Positions 25,993 through 38,715 of a stretch of 64,000 nucleotides of DNA are shown piece by piece; position 1 is the stretch's first letter; the number at the start of each line of letters is the position of its first letter. The stretch is from Brasenia schreberi. Taxonomy: Eukaryota > Streptophyta > Magnoliopsida > Nymphaeales > Cabombaceae. The stretch lies in NCBI GenBank assembly GCA_036023115.1, contig JAYKKT010000090.1, positions 28,541,501-28,605,500 of the forward strand, written 5' to 3'. Below the pieces are notes generated by a model. That model was not told the DNA's origin and did no database searches. It was given only the letters and a program-made list of their open reading frames with translations. Position numbers and translations under genes: made by a program.

Positions 25993-26523
25993 AGATTCAC
26001 GATCGTGACTGAATTATTGTTTTGTTTTACTAGATTGATAAATCTTGGCTGTTAATGTCCTGTTGGTCGGAAGGAGGCATCTTTTGAGTGATTTCCAAAA
26101 TAATTAATGAAAGGTTGTGTAGTGCATCTGTTTATTTGATACCGATGAAGATAAATAAATCTAAATATTAGTATTTATCGTGTTTTGAAGAACAATATTA
26201 TTCTAACATTCTTTTTCAAAGAATGAATCCAATCTCTCAAGTACCATGTGATCTAAAAGAACTCAACACCAACAAAATATGCCATAAGGAGGAACTAGCA
26301 TCTGACTGATGTCAATTACTTCGTCAACCTTTTTTTGAGTACGACGCATCAAAACTTATTACGAACATGAATGCCAATTACAAGGAATGGAAAGCATCTT
26401 TCAGCTATGTATTTGAACATCAAAGTCTAAAGAAATGGAGATATAGTAACCTCAAGATGCCCCATGGTGATATGGTTTTGTGAAAACCATATTCGTTTAA
26501 CAAATTAGATGAATATGGTTTTA

Positions 26524-27083
26524 TAAGTGTAATCGAGCTGAGTTGAGCTCAATTACAAGCAAGCTCAACTCGACTTATTAAGAAAAATGCTCAATTCGAG
26601 CTTCAATATCCAGGCTTGACTTGAGCTTGAATTATGTTCGAACAACTGGAGCTCAGCTTGCTATGCTTGTTTGATCTGTGCAACAAAGATCGACTGTTAT
26701 GAAGAGTTCAAGATCGAGCTTGATTAAGCTCGCGAATTAATTCAACTAAATGTAGGTCGACTGGGATACATAGAACCTCTAAAATATGAATAAAGTTTGT
26801 ATTTTTATTTAATACTCAATAGGATTTCCAGCTGCTTGAGTCGAGTATTGGTGAGTACCGAGCTCAGCTCAAGCTCGAAGAGGCCGAGCAGAGTTCCAGT
26901 TTTTACCCATGCTGATCTCAACTAGCTTCGCTCAAGCTCCTACTACTGTTATCCAACTGATTAGAAATTATTTTCTTGGACATGTTTCTGTTTTGGTTTA
27001 ACTTGAGTGCAGCTCGAACTCAACAAGCTCGAGTCGAGTTCCGAGCTTGAGTACCCCGCGAGCTGCTCGGCTCATCTGCACTG
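26524..27083. mobile_element. Non-autonomous hAT-like element rich in GAGCTCGAGCTC
   Basis: The right terminus, read inward, is CAGTGCAGATGAGCCGAGCA. The left is AAGTGTAATCGAGCTGAG, an imperfect inverted match. The interior is packed with alternating GAGCTC/GAGCTTGA words on both strands, typical of a widespread plant hAT-derived repeat. No transposase frame or clear target duplication is seen. A separate short palindrome (ATATGGTTTT-GTG-AAAACCATAT) lies just outside at about 26470-26492. The element ends about 300 bp upstream of the CSP41a ATG. Confidence 0.5.
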
Positions 27084-27391
27084 CTAGAATTGATATCCAG
27101 CGGGTTAAAGCATATTTTGTTGGATAAAGTTTTAGTCGTTTTCTGCCGTTAGATCCAATGGATGAAGAGGTTCAGGCCACTCCCATTATATTGGTGAACG
27201 CCACATTTGCTTATCCATACTGAGAGAGATGTAAGAACACATGGCTATCCTCTCTCCTACCTCACAAAATAAAGGGAAGAGATAGAGATCAAAAGGATCA
27301 CCAGAACATATTCCTGCCATTTAAAATGTAAAATACTGAACCATCTTCCTCACTGAAACCCAACTTCAAGCAGAGAAGAACAAACCAAGAA

Positions 27392-30300
27392 ATGGGTTTT
27401 TCGTCTCTTTTAATTTCTCATTCTGTGCCAACAAATTACTGCATCCCATCCTGTTCTCACGTCTCTTCCCTTCCTTATTGTGCCTCTCTCTTTTATTCCT
27501 CTTCGTTCACAACGGTGGCAGTTCAATCTAGATTGCCATTCTCCTATGTGAATCCCATCACCACCAAGCAAATCAGCACTAAGATGCCTGCGTTCGCAGT
27601 GTTGGGTTCATCCGAGAAGCAGAAAAAGAGGGTTCTTATTGTGAACACTAACAGTGGTGGGCATGCTGTAATTGGATTCTATCTGGCAAAAGATCTCCTT
27701 GGTTCTGGTCATGAAGTTACCATATTGACAGTCGGTGAGGAAAACTCAGACAAGATGAAGAAACCTCCCTTTGATCGGTTTTCTGTGAGTTATTTAACCG
27801 TTACCCACTTCTCAATCTTGTGAATTCAGATTGGAAGATCATTGACTGTTTGTTTGTTTTTGTGTTTATGCTACGGTCTTTGTTTCATAAATTTTCTTTG
27901 CATCATTACCCCTCACTGAATTTTGAGTGTATGAACTCCATGTTGGTTGCTTGGAACAGTGTTAGCGATGTCGATTGAATATTAGTCATTTCGCAGTTTT
28001 AGCCATTGAGTGAGGCACGTAGTTGACAGTCAATAACAGGTGAAGAGAGTAATTAGACAGAAAGCATTACAATGTAGGCCAGATTACGGAAAGATCTTAC
28101 TTGGAAGAGGACCAAAAGTTTGCTTCACTATTGGTTCCTTGGGGTTACCTGGAGTAGTATGCTTTCATTGTTGGTCTAGCTTTTCATCAACACTTCTTGA
28201 TGAATCATGAAGTGTCTTCATGTACTCGTTGTGCTCATGTTCAGATGAATTCTTACACCTAATTCTGACACTTGCCACTGTTCTTGGAGATTGTAATTTA
28301 AGCATAATGTCATAAAAAGGTTGCCTCTCTGCCGACTGCAGATATGCTTAGAGAAAATACAGGTATTTAACTACTGGCTCACATTTTTGTGTGTTAAAAA
28401 ATTGGACCTTTTCTCACAAAGAAACTTTATTCTAATCGGGTAAAGCTCATAATGAGATCAAGTTGATCCAGAAGAATATGGTTTTAGAAAGACTACACTG
28501 CTGGTGTCAAATTCTTACATGAAAACCGTCTTTCGGTGGTTCCAACACTTGGGGTCTGAGAAAGCAGATTTTTGGACCATATTTTCCATTCTGACTCTAA
28601 TGACTGATACTCTTTGGAGCCTATACAACTACCTTGCTTGTTGTTCCAAAATGGAACTCCAAGTATACAACTGAGTTATCTCCTTGTACGGATCCAAAAT
28701 GAGCTGCGGTGACAAGGGGATGGGTGCAAATTAACAATTAGTGTTATCTGGTAAAGGTAGTAAGCGTGCCAAAGGAAATAAATCAAGTAGCATCAGAATT
28801 TCTGGTATGATTTTTTCATTTATCCTGCCATCGATTTCTTTTTTTTCACTGTTTTCTAAATTATGTAACTTCAGGAATTATGATTTATAGCTATTCAACT
28901 TTTTCAATTCTCCTTGTCTCTAAAATTAAAGGACTTTTCAGCTCTAATTGTGGGATCCATTTATATGAAAGAGGTCTTTAGCACTGTCAATATCGTGTGC
29001 AACATGGAGCTCCATCCAGTGGTTGTCATAGATTTGAATCATCATCTTCTATTCAGTTGACCTATATGAAAATTGTCTATAGTCGGCAGAGCTGGTGTTT
29101 TCTATTTGATTTCCATCACATGAAAGGGACCAAGAAGCTTGATGTTAGTTTGAAGAACTGTCTTCTGATTGACATCATCTCTTCCTTTCTTTATCTGTAA
29201 TCTACTGTGAATTTCTTTTAGTTGCCACAAATATCTTTGTAGTGACTGTAGAAATTGGTATCAACTTCCAGGAACTTGTTAGCCAGGGCGCAAAAACAAT
29301 ATGGGGCGATCCATCAAATGTGGCCAACTTAGTTGAAGGAGCAGTTTTTGATGCTGTTTTGGATAACAACGGAAAGGATTTAGATGCAGTCAGGTAATTG
29401 CTTTTGTCTTTATTCACTAAATCGTTAGTGTCCCATGGATATTTATGGTGTGACATAGCTATTCATTTAACAACTCCATATTATTTCCTTAAGTTGACCT
29501 ATCCAATCAATGCATCTCAGAAAATTTTGATGATACTCGTGTTTTGTGGTTTTTGTGCACTATTCTCTTGTTAAATTTCTGTTACGTTGGATAATTTTAC
29601 CATGCATTTGCTATTTTAGTAAACCAGCAAATTACATCTTATAGTTTTAAACTCAGCAAAAGAAACATATCAGAGTATTACTTGATTAGGATTTAGGCCC
29701 CATGCTGTAAAGGCCTTCTATTGGTTTCACTATCGTGCAATTTCATATCTTCATTTCCATCCTAACTAAAATTTGTCTAAATACATGTTTCTTTGGTTCA
29801 AAGTAAACGAGACAATTTATTTCTTACCTTCATTTCCATCCTAACTGAAATTTGTCTAAATACATATGTTCCTTTTGTTCAAAGTAAACGAGACTCAATT
29901 TTATCATTCTCTGTTCAGATTACTTTGTTTCAAAGGGGACATTTGCTTCTAAGTGTGCATGTAATTAGATACTACTGACTGACCAATTTCTATCGTGCCA
30001 AGTAGTCTCCTTTAGGACGACAAACCGCTCCCTTTGGTTCACTGTTTGTGTGTATGCATGCGTGCATGTACCTGTGCACATTGTGCATGTGGATGCATGT
30101 CTGCTGTAATTGTATCTGATGGTGAACTTTTTGCAATAGGCCTCTGGCAGATTGGGCCAAAAGCACCAGCGTGCAACAGTTTCTCTTCATAAGCAGTGCT
30201 GGAATTTACAAGACAAGTGATGAACCTCCACATGTTGAAGGGGTATATTACATGTCTTTATACCTTATGTTCCCTTAACTTTTCTCTCATTTTAAGGCAC

Positions 30301-31974
30301 TATCTAAGTGCAGATTTGGCATTTTAATATCGGGAAGGTTCTGTTCACTAGTGAACCATTTATCAATCAATTGGTTAGTCCAGTTTCAAACTGAGATAGA
30401 CTCCAGTTGGACCAGAACCTGAGATTCCTTGGTTAGATATGTTTTTCCCTCCCTTTAAAGAAAACAAAAGTGACAATGAACCAAGTACAACTAATAGATT
30501 ACAGCATATCTATAAACATTGTTTGAGCCTAAATCACTGCTTAGTGCTGCAGGATCTTGTGAAGAGTGATGCAGGTCATGTTGCCGTAGAAAAATATATT
30601 CAGGAGCTTTCTTTTAGCAGCTGGGCATCATTTAGGCCACAATACATGATAGGCTCTGGCAACAACAAAGACTGTGAAGAATGGTTTTTCGATCGTATGC
30701 CTCCTACTTTGCTCTTTGTTTTCCTGAATACTTTTGTTTAAGTTGGTTTGGATATTTAGAGAGTTGGCCATAGGGAGCTCCAGTGAGAGGGTGTGTGAAA
30801 CTGGACGGTGAGTAGTGCGACCACCAAAACTCGATCTTGCTTTCCTTTTGGAGTTAAAAGCTAATATGGCATAAGAACAAGCTTGATGGAGACTTAGAAT
30901 CTATGTAGCACACCCTACTTAGTGTGATAAAAAACTAGCTTTTGGTTTTGGGAGTCATATTTTTATTTATTTCATCACACTATTTTACAGTTTACACAAC
31001 CAATGAAGCTTTAGCCCACCCCGTCTAGTATGGGAAAAGGCTTAGTTGTTGTTGTACACAACCAATGAAGCTTCAATAAGAAAATATGAAAAATTAGATT
31101 GTGAAACTGTTAAAAGAGAATGAGAAAGACTACAAAAACTGTTGGAAAGAAACAATAAAGAATGATGTAGCTAATGTTGAGTTAACTGTCAGCATGACAC
31201 ATGATAAGGCTTTGTGGAAACAAATAATCTATGTAGCTGACCCCATCTAGTAAGAGAAAAGGTTTAGTTGTTGTCATCACACTAGTTTACAAGTAAATTT
31301 ACAATCAGTTGTATAAGGATGACATGTTCTTTGAGTTTTCAAAACTTTGATCTATGGTTTTTGTTTAACAGATGATTTTCCTTTGAAACTGGAATAATGG
31401 TTATCCTTGTTTGATCTTCGTAGGGATAGTTCGAGACAGACCAGTTCCAATTCCTAGCCCTGGAATCCAACTCACAAACATATCTCACGTTAGGGATTTA
31501 TCCAGCATGCTGACTTTGGCTATTGAAGAACCAGTTGCTGCTAATGGCAACATCTTCAACTGTGTAAGTGATCGCGCTGTGACATTTGATGGTCTCATCA
31601 AGCTCTGTGCAAAAGCTGCAGGGCGTGATGCTAAGATCATTTATTATGATCCCAAGAAAGTTGGAGTTGATGCTAAGAAAGCATTTCCTTTTCGCAACAT
31701 GGTAATTGTTTTCTCACACTTCTCCACATCTCTGTGACTGTTCTGCAACTTCTGTTAACATCAGACTCACTGTTATATTGGTCTTCTGCAGCACTTCTAT
31801 GCGGAACCCAGGGCTGCAAAAGAGATACTGAACTGGAAATCTACTACAAACCTTTCCGAAGACTTGAAAGAGAGGTTTCAGGAATATATAAGCATTGGTA
31901 GAGACAAGAAGAGCATAAATTTTGAGCTCGATGATAAAATATTGGAGTCTCTCAAAGAAGCAGTTGCAGTTTGA
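27392..31974 (+). CDS. CSP41A: CSP41a, chloroplast stem-loop-binding protein of 41 kDa, six exons, intact
   Basis: CSP41a is an atypical short-chain-dehydrogenase-fold protein of the chloroplast stroma. With CSP41b it binds and can cleave stem-loop RNA, stabilising plastid mRNA, rRNA and transcription complexes. Exons 27392-27784, 29272-29393, 30140-30242, 30553-30694, 31424-31701 and 31792-31974 join into one 406-aa frame with GT-AG borders. Residues 1 to about 70 are Ser-rich and fit a transit peptide. The nucleotide-binding strand is [20 protein letters not shown] (residues 81-100). Further family blocks are [78 protein letters not shown] and [23 protein letters not shown]-box-like word (complement, about 27209-27216) upstream fits light-regulated genes but is weak evidence. 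Introns hold a tandem duplication and nested LINE fragments. Confidence 0.96.
29750..29905 (+). repeat. 79-bp tandem duplication in CSP41a intron 2
   Basis: The block from TTCATTTCCATCCTAACT through CAAAGTAAACGAGAC occurs at about 29750-29828 and again at 29829-29905 with a few differences. It lies between coding exons 2 and 3 and leaves the splice sites untouched. Confidence 0.8.
30972..31291 (+). mobile_element. 5'-truncated RTE LINE in CSP41a intron 4, itself carrying a second short RTE insertion
   Basis: The 3' RTE tail AATCTATGTAGCTGACCCC...TTTAGTTGTTG ends near 31273. It is flanked by TCATCACACTATTTTACA (30972-30989) and TCATCACACTAGTTTACA (31274-31291), an 18-bp target duplication with one mismatch. 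Upstream sequence (about 31087-31200) matches the last coding part and 3' UTR of RTE elements. A second insertion at 31012-31054 lies inside it. Confidence 0.7.
31012..31054 (+). mobile_element. 43-bp RTE LINE insertion (3' tail only) with 19-bp target duplication
   Basis: The insert begins TAGCCCACCCCGTCTAGTAT and ends GGCTTAGTTGTTGTTG, the terminal bases of an RTE element. TACACAACCAATGAAGCTT flanks it at 30993-31011 and 31055-31073 without mismatch, so it is a real integration and not a chance match. Confidence 0.85.
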
Positions 31975-32689
31975 TATATGTGACATTTTAAGTTCATATT
32001 AAATGTCTTGAAGGCTCCATTGTTAATGTTGAGCAAGGTTCTCTCTCACTTGTTGAATGTACTATTAGTTTGAGGTACATTTGAATTGATAAGTTCATAC
32101 TTTAAAACCATTTTTCTAGCATCATGCATGTTTTTAGAATAATACATATGTTTGTTGTAAAAAATCTCAAGTCATTTAATAAATTAATAGTTTGGTGCAA
32201 TTTCACTGAGTTGCCGATTTTTTTCTCTAAAGGTAGTGGGGTAGGGTGGTAATGTAAGAAATGGCAAGAAAACCAGACACGACCACGGGCCAAAAGTTTG
32301 TTGTGTCCACCCAAAGTGACATGAAAAAAGAGTTGTGTTCGGGTTCGGTTACCTACTTCTGTTATAACGGGCCCTCGAGTCTCGGGCTGGTCCTGTTGGT
32401 AGAGTCCTTTTGTTGGTTTGTTGCCTCTGTAAAGAAAGGAGAAAAGGGGATTCAGGTTGACTTGTTTCTCGCACAAACATATAAATCAACAAGAACCCAT
32501 TTCAGAACACGAAATTGACACGTGTGCACAAAATGGTTAACGAAGTTTCAGGTACAGCTTTATTTGGAATACATGTCATGGCTTCAAAACGTTTGTGTTA
32601 AGGGTTTCAAGTAAAATTTGTATAGGGTTTTGCTCATATGAGCTCAATGCAAGAGATGGACAACATAATCACAAAGACACTTGTGAACA
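31975..32689. other. CSP41a 3' flank, no gene recognised
   Basis: AATAATACATATG-type AT-rich sequence follows the stop codon and may hold the polyadenylation region. Short open frames at 32102-32518 overlap on both strands and have no family resemblance. Confidence 0.5.
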
Positions 32690-32790
32690 GCTATAGCTTA
32701 CCTGGCTAAGGGTTGGACTCACTCAAGAGTTGAAGGTCATGGGTTCGATACCAAGGAGTGCATCTATCTTCACCCTCCCTGTTACTTGAA
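32690..32790 (+). mobile_element. tRNA-derived SINE, group 2
   Basis: TAGCTTACCTGGCTAAGGG (A-box-like), GAAGGTCATGGGTTCGATACC (B-box-like) and the GTGCATCTATCTTCACCCTCC tail show the group-2 layout in order. The 3' tail is more diverged than in other copies. Confidence 0.65.
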
Positions 32791-33541
32791 TCTGTGTCTT
32801 CTAAGAGTTTCTCATTAGGTTCTCATCCTGTGATGTGTGTGATAATTAATGACCTCCGTGCATGGCTAGGTTTAGTTAGGTTCTAGGCTCAACCTCGGAC
32901 GAGACCATATAATTAGTTCTAAATTTCGACGAACTAAACGAAACCATCAAGTCATAAAACTAAACCAAGCCACACCATCACTTCCATTTTTTATTCGGTT
33001 TCACCATGGTTAATTACGTTTTAACATGATGATCTATGACACTTATAGTGAAGAATGTATAATTTCACAAGAGAAATAAACTTTAAATTTTGGAACAAGT
33101 TGTTTACAGGTAAAGTAGCACCATGCAATAGTGTAACTTTTCTTTTTTAGCTTGTGAAATTTTGAACATATAAATATACCACGCAATAAATAATAGAGAG
33201 AGGAGAGTGGTGCTCAATTGAACAGTTTGCATGACCACCAATCCAACTACCGATAACCACTCTTTATCACATTTCACTATTCTTTCATTGCTCAAAACCG
33301 CTCTTCACCGGTCAGAACAGCCGCCATCAACACCAAAACCACTTAAACCAGTTATATTTAAAACTCTCTCTTTCTCTCTCTTAAAGGTATTTGGCTTGAC
33401 ATACAATTAACGTATCTAAGACGTTAAAAATAACATGAATACAAAAGACAACCAAAGCGTGATACGTACTGCTTAAGAAAAATGTGGCAAAAGTCAGAAA
33501 GTTTACAGGCTAATAACTTCAATTAAGTGAAAGCTCCTCCT

Positions 33542-33677
33542 CTTTTTTTTTTTTGTTACAAGAGGAGGCTGAAGCCTAACACAAACACCCGCGCATGCAC
33601 CCTCTAGGAGTTGAACTCCCACCAGCAGCGACGGTACTAGAGTGCCTTCCCGTTGAGCTAAAGCCGGAGGGCGATAG
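33542..33677 (-). mobile_element. tRNA-derived SINE, group 1 (minus)
   Basis: In reverse complement: GGCTTTAGCTCAACGGGAAG (A-box-like), GGGAGTTCAACTCC (B-box-like), GGGTGCATGCGCGGG, then TTAGGCTTCAGCCTCCTC, TTGTAACA and a run of A (plus-strand T run at about 33543-33554). The clear poly-A supports retroposition. Confidence 0.75.
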
Positions 33678-35006
33678 CTCCTCCTATTTGAGAGCTTGTT
33701 TTGTAACTAAATAGGCCAATTCAGCTGTCATTCATGAGTGGGTTTAGGCGGCCACCTGACCGGAAAAACGAAGAAAACCGGAAAGATTTATAACGACGAG
33801 GAGTTTTCAATAACTACATGGATCAACTAGCTGATTGTCACTCACCTGAAGTTTGCCTCCGCCCAAATAGTTCCCTAAATGTGTCATTAACCGTGCAGAA
33901 ATAAGAAATTAAGATGAAATTTGACAGCTTAATGCCTTCAAACCGACCCCTCATGGTGCTGCCAAATCCATCTCCATCTACTTGCATTTCTCCATGTCAT
34001 GTATAATAATCTAGTACTGTTAGTAACATGCATGTAAGGATATGATAATGGTTGTGAAACACTAATATATTTAACAAGTCCTTGCTTGATCAAATTATAT
34101 ATATATACACTAAGAGAACATAATCCATAAGCACACCCATCCAAACTTAAATCCATTTAAACATTTTCACCATTTAACACGGAGATTTGAATGCACCATA
34201 TGCATTAAATGTCAAGTACTAAAAATACAATACAACTTTTTATTTTTAAAATTTAAATCTCTACAATTTATCACATTGATCGAAGAATAGATATCTTTGA
34301 ACAGATTTAATCTCTCTCCCTCTACATATATATATAGAGAGAGAGAGAGAGCAAAAGCTTCAAATTTTAATAAGTAGAATTTTTTTGTCACAACTGGCTT
34401 ATACTTCCTCTTGTATGGCCTTTAGAATGTGATTCGACTCATACCTGTGACTCATACCTGTTCTTTTTTCTCCCTGTGATAGGTGACACGCAACGAAGGG
34501 CAAAGTGAATTCCAAGTTTGTTGTTTGACTTAAATGATATTAAGAAGAACGACTGTAACATGTTAACCATGTCATATTATTTTAAGTATAAAAACATGTT
34601 AATTGCATCACGATTAACTTTTAGGTGTTTAAAATAACATGTTAACCATGTTATTTTAAGAAGAACGTCTCTGTGGATAATCTTATTTAAGTATGACTGA
34701 TAAAGCGACTTTCCTTTTCTAATGCAAGCTGGTCAAGGACAAATCTTAGAAGACAGCCATCGAACTCAGGCAAATCAAGTTGAAGACTCTTTCAAGTCAA
34801 CCTGATAGCCGGAAGAGCTCTAGCTGCCTGTGCAAGAAAGCGAGATTTTGGCATTGACCTGGTGGTGGATGAGGCCCGGCCAAGAAATAGATTTGGCTAA
34901 GAGATTTATACTACCATATATAAAAGTCACATACCAACAGTTAATATCATTTTGTTAAAAATGATGTCTTTGTCAATATAATATTGAAATAAAAAAAGCA
35001 AAACAC

Positions 35007-35008
<2 letters not shown>
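33678..35008. other. Intergenic, AT-rich, no gene recognised
   Basis: This stretch contains a (TA)n(GA)n junction at about 34325-34352 and repeated AACATGTTAACCATG words at 34557-34655. There is no coding resemblance. The 34085-34350 stretch may be another AT-rich element like the one at 35092. Confidence 0.45.
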
Positions 35009-35103
<95 letters not shown>

Positions 35104-35119
35104 GAGAGAGAGAGAGAGG
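35009..35119. repeat. Long (TA)n microsatellite followed by (GA)n
   Basis: About 45 TA units (to 35099) and then about nine GA units. The exact length may be unreliable in assembly. Confidence 0.95.
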
Positions 35120-35290
35120 CTTATTTTTTGGTGCATAATTTTGTATAAATATCTCTACTATAATTTGTGAGATCAATTATAGAGATTTGAATTACTTTGT
35201 ATTTAATACATAATTTGTATTAAATACAAAGTACAATAATCCTTTTAATTAAAAAAAATTATGCATTTTGGACTCCCCTTCTATATATAG
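35092..35290. mobile_element. AT-rich MITE-like element, about 200 bp
   Basis: The left end reads TATATATAG, a GA run, then TTGGTGCATAATTTTG. The right end in reverse complement reads TATATATAGAAGGGGAGTCC followed by AAAATGCATAATTTT. The interior includes a perfect-looking inverted pair around TTTGTATTTAATACATAATTTG / ATTAAATACAAAG. There is no coding capacity. It resembles 23310-24025. Confidence 0.45.
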
Positions 35291-36199
35291 AAAAACCATA
35301 TCTTGCCCACTGCTCATGTTGGTCGCTCATGTCTCACTACTTCTTTTCGGTGGTATAAGTATAATTTCGAAGGTTGTAAGAGCATTTAAAAAATAATAAA
35401 GAATCTTATTATACTCATTCTACAAAAAAACATGGTCAATGGTCGACAAGATCTAAACACACCTCTCTCTCTCATAGAGAGAGAGTCAAGATTGTCAATT
35501 TTAAGGTTGAATAGTAATAATTCTTGGATTCGGATCGTGAAGTCCCAGTACCCAGTCTGCAAAATGAGCCGCACAACTCAAGCTGGCTCAATTTGTGGCT
35601 TGTCTCTTTAGGTTGTTCCATGCATGTAGCTTTTCTTGTTTGTTCGTAAAGGCAAGCCGAGTTCATACATACATGAGCTGCGAGCTAAACGAGACGAAGT
35701 GCCAAAATTCGCTGTGCTGATTAAATATGAAAAGAGAAATTGAAATTGAAATTTCACTTTTACTGAAAAGATAAGTCTTACCCATCTAAGTTAAATTTAG
35801 TGTAAAGTGGAACTATTGACCTATTGAAGACGTGATCCAAAACCTACCAATTCCATCAGCATGTGTTATTAGCCCATTAATTGCACATTATGATGTATAC
35901 GGTTGATGTGAGCCTACAAGAATCAAGCCTACATGAACCTGACCTCGTGACCGACTTTCGTTAACCTACGTGAGCTGATCCATGATTTTCTTGTTAGTTT
36001 CCCAATCTGGCACAAGCCTAGCAAAGCTTATTGGCAATAAGCACGTCGTCTATTTTGAGACCTTTATCTTATTTTTTTGTCTTATTTTGACAGCCATGAA
36101 CAACAAATCTTAGCAAGTAGAGATACATATTTGTAACAATAGATATGATGGTTTTTTTGAATTTAAATGATAATATGACTAATAACACATAAGAAAAGT

Positions 36200-36660
36200 A
36201 TGTTAAAGTTGAAAGGTAAATATTATAAAGTAGCAATTCGACCGGTTATAGTTTATAGTTTTGAGTGTTGAGGAGATAATTATGAACATGCATAAAACAT
36301 GTCCATGACATAAATAAAGATGGTGAAATATATGAATGGTTGCATAAGGAAAGACTGTATACATAATAAGTTTATTAAAAATAAATTGAGAGTGACATTG
36401 ATGATAAATTGAGAGATAATCATTTAAGATGGGTTGAACACGTAGAAAGACTACCAAAGAAAGGTCCGATAAAAAGATATAAGAAACTAGATTCTAAAAA
36501 TATTAAAAGAAGACCATATAAAGTGTTAGAAAGAACAATAAAGAATGATCTAGTTTATGTTCGGTTAATTGTCGACAAGTTACATAATCAAACCTTATGA
36601 AAACAAAAAATTTCATGTAGCTGACTTTATCTAGTATGTGAAAAGGCTTAGTGGTTGTTG
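36200..36660 (+). mobile_element. 5'-truncated, degraded RTE LINE fragment
   Basis: The sequence follows the last part of the RTE coding region with stops. TTATAGTTTTGAGTGTTGAG corresponds to LYGSECW. A stretch at about 36405-36450 translates to MRDNHLRWVEHVERLPKKGP (family [15 protein letters not shown]). The 3' UTR ends GTAGCTGACTTTATCTAGTA... AAGGCTTAGTGGTTGTTG. It is more diverged than the 14-17 kb copy. Confidence 0.75.
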
Positions 36661-36721
36661 TTTGTATGAATTGCAATGAGGGATTAAAATGAGCTGAACC
36701 AACTCGGTGTGGGGGAAAGGT

Positions 36722-37217
36722 TGGGATGTTCATGGGGTGGGACGAGACCGGGGATCAAAAGTCCCCATCCCATTCCTATTTCAAAACCTTATTCCCATCC
36801 CCATCTCCACGATGGGACTAAAAATACCCTCATCTCTGTCCTTGTGTCCTCATGAAGACCCATCGGGAAAAAAAGAGATACTAAAATACATATTGGAGCT
36901 CATTTTTATATATGAAATGAAACCTAATTTATATAAAATGTATCTAAATTGAAATATATTATTACGGATGAAATATGGAGGGAATGACGATGAGTTCATG
37001 AATTAAAAAAAGATAACACTTTCTTTTATTTATTTTCTCATATAATCCTAGAATCAATTAGAGGAAGGGTCGGGAGGACATGCTATCCCCATCCCTAGCC
37101 CGATCCTCGTCGGGGATTTCCTTACTCTCTCTGTCCCAATTTTCACTCTCCAAATCCATCCCGTTCAAGATAGGTCCCTATAGAGAGCGGGGCATCCCCT
37201 CCCCATGAACAACCCTA
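36722..37217. mobile_element. Non-autonomous hAT-like element (second copy of the TAGGGNTGTTCATGG group)
   Basis: The left end TGGGATGTTCATGGGGTGGG is matched inversely by CCCCATGAACAACCCTA ending at 37217. Subterminal stretches are CCCCATCCC-rich, as in the 4397-4880 copy. No transposase is present. Confidence 0.55.
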
Positions 37218-38224
37218 GAGGGTTTGGTTTGGTTATTATCCCGGACTCATTTGAATCAAAATGTCTTGGAAATTTATCTCGTCCTCCGAAACCAAACCCA
37301 ACTCCAAAACTGTTGATGGATCCAAATTCTATTTATTTAGCAAACCTGTTTCTCCTTTGGTACTATTAGAACCCAACCGTTTTGACTGTGGTTGGCATTT
37401 GTCAATGCGAGCCTTCGTAAAGAAACCACGAGGAAGTGAGCTAGTGAACTATTATTGCAAAAAGCTGCCCAACCAACCCAACTACTTACAAAGAAGGTAC
37501 TCAACTTTTTTATTTGCTACCTTCTTTTGCAAATTGTGTTTTAAACTATCTAACTTTACCAGAAAATAAGTTATGGGTGAAAATTAAACAACTATATAAA
37601 TTATGAGCCTACCAAAGGCCAAGAACCAAGAAAACAACATAAGAGCTCCGAGTCTAGGATCCCCGGTTTGGGTTCTATGGGAAGCATTTACTTGTGAAAA
37701 GTGGTGCCAATGGGAATTGAATCCTTGACGCTTTCGTCGTGCTAACACGAGCTTGGGGATTTAAATTTTCAGGAAGTAGGAACCGGGATATTGTCGGTCC
37801 TCTTAAGAAGGCCCACTCTCTCGAAACATAGACCAGTGAATTCAATCCCTCAGGGACTCGATCCTTCTAATACATAAAAAACATTCAAAATTCATGGGTG
37901 CCCAAGCAGCTGTTGCAGCAAGAAGGCATTATTGAACTGCTTAAGGCTTTCCAGCTGAAGGGTTCATATTGACAACCAAATGGAAAAACACAAAATCTCA
38001 GGCAAGTTTCTTAAAAGTTTTTCCTGCTACCAGTTTATGAAAGCAGGTTTTTTGAGAAATCTACCAAAATGGTCTACATAATCAGATATTTACTGAAAGA
38101 TATCCATTTGCTTTCTTGAAGATGGTAGGGCTAGTCAATGAACCAAGCTGTAGTTCGGCTCAGTTTGTTTGTCCTGGGCTCGTTCGTGTTTGGTTCTTTA
38201 AATCATCCGAGCTGAACATGAACA

Positions 38225-38525
38225 TGGTATTTGAAGGTAGAGACATGGCCGATTTCGGTAAACTGGAGTGACGGTTCCAAACTATTGGTTCCGGTGTGAG
38301 TACTAAACCACCTAGAACCGGAAAAAATCCTTATAAATCTAAAATTTTGAAAAATTATGAAACCACCATTCCTGGTTTCATGAAAGGTGAAACCGGAACC
38401 AAATCGAATATGGTTCGTGGTTTTGAGTCCCATTTCATTGGTATTGGTTCTAGCCAGTTTTTGGTTCGATTCGGTTCCGTTGAAACTGTGGAGCCACTTC
38501 CAAACGCTATCTATATTTGAAGGTA
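38225..38525. mobile_element. Degraded GGTTCCGGTT-rich element (probable hAT derivative)
   Basis: AGAGACATGGCCGATTTCGG at the left, repeated GAACCGG/GGTTCCGG words inside and no coding content. Similar composition, often with a GACATGGCCGGTTCC-type end, recurs at 53690-53780, 61110-61430 and 63420-63600. The boundaries are approximate. Confidence 0.4.
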
Positions 38526-38715
38526 CTTAAGATAGTTATGTTAGGGCATTTATGTTATTTGAAAGACAAATTCCTTTTGATGTTCTCATAAAAGAAGAGT
38601 TTAGCTTAGAGACCATTTTATGTAACATATTCAAGAAAATCCCTTTTCCAATTTTGGTTTGGTTTGGTTAGTAAAAGGGTAGTTTTTTGTGAAAGTTGAG
38701 GCTTACTTGTATTTT

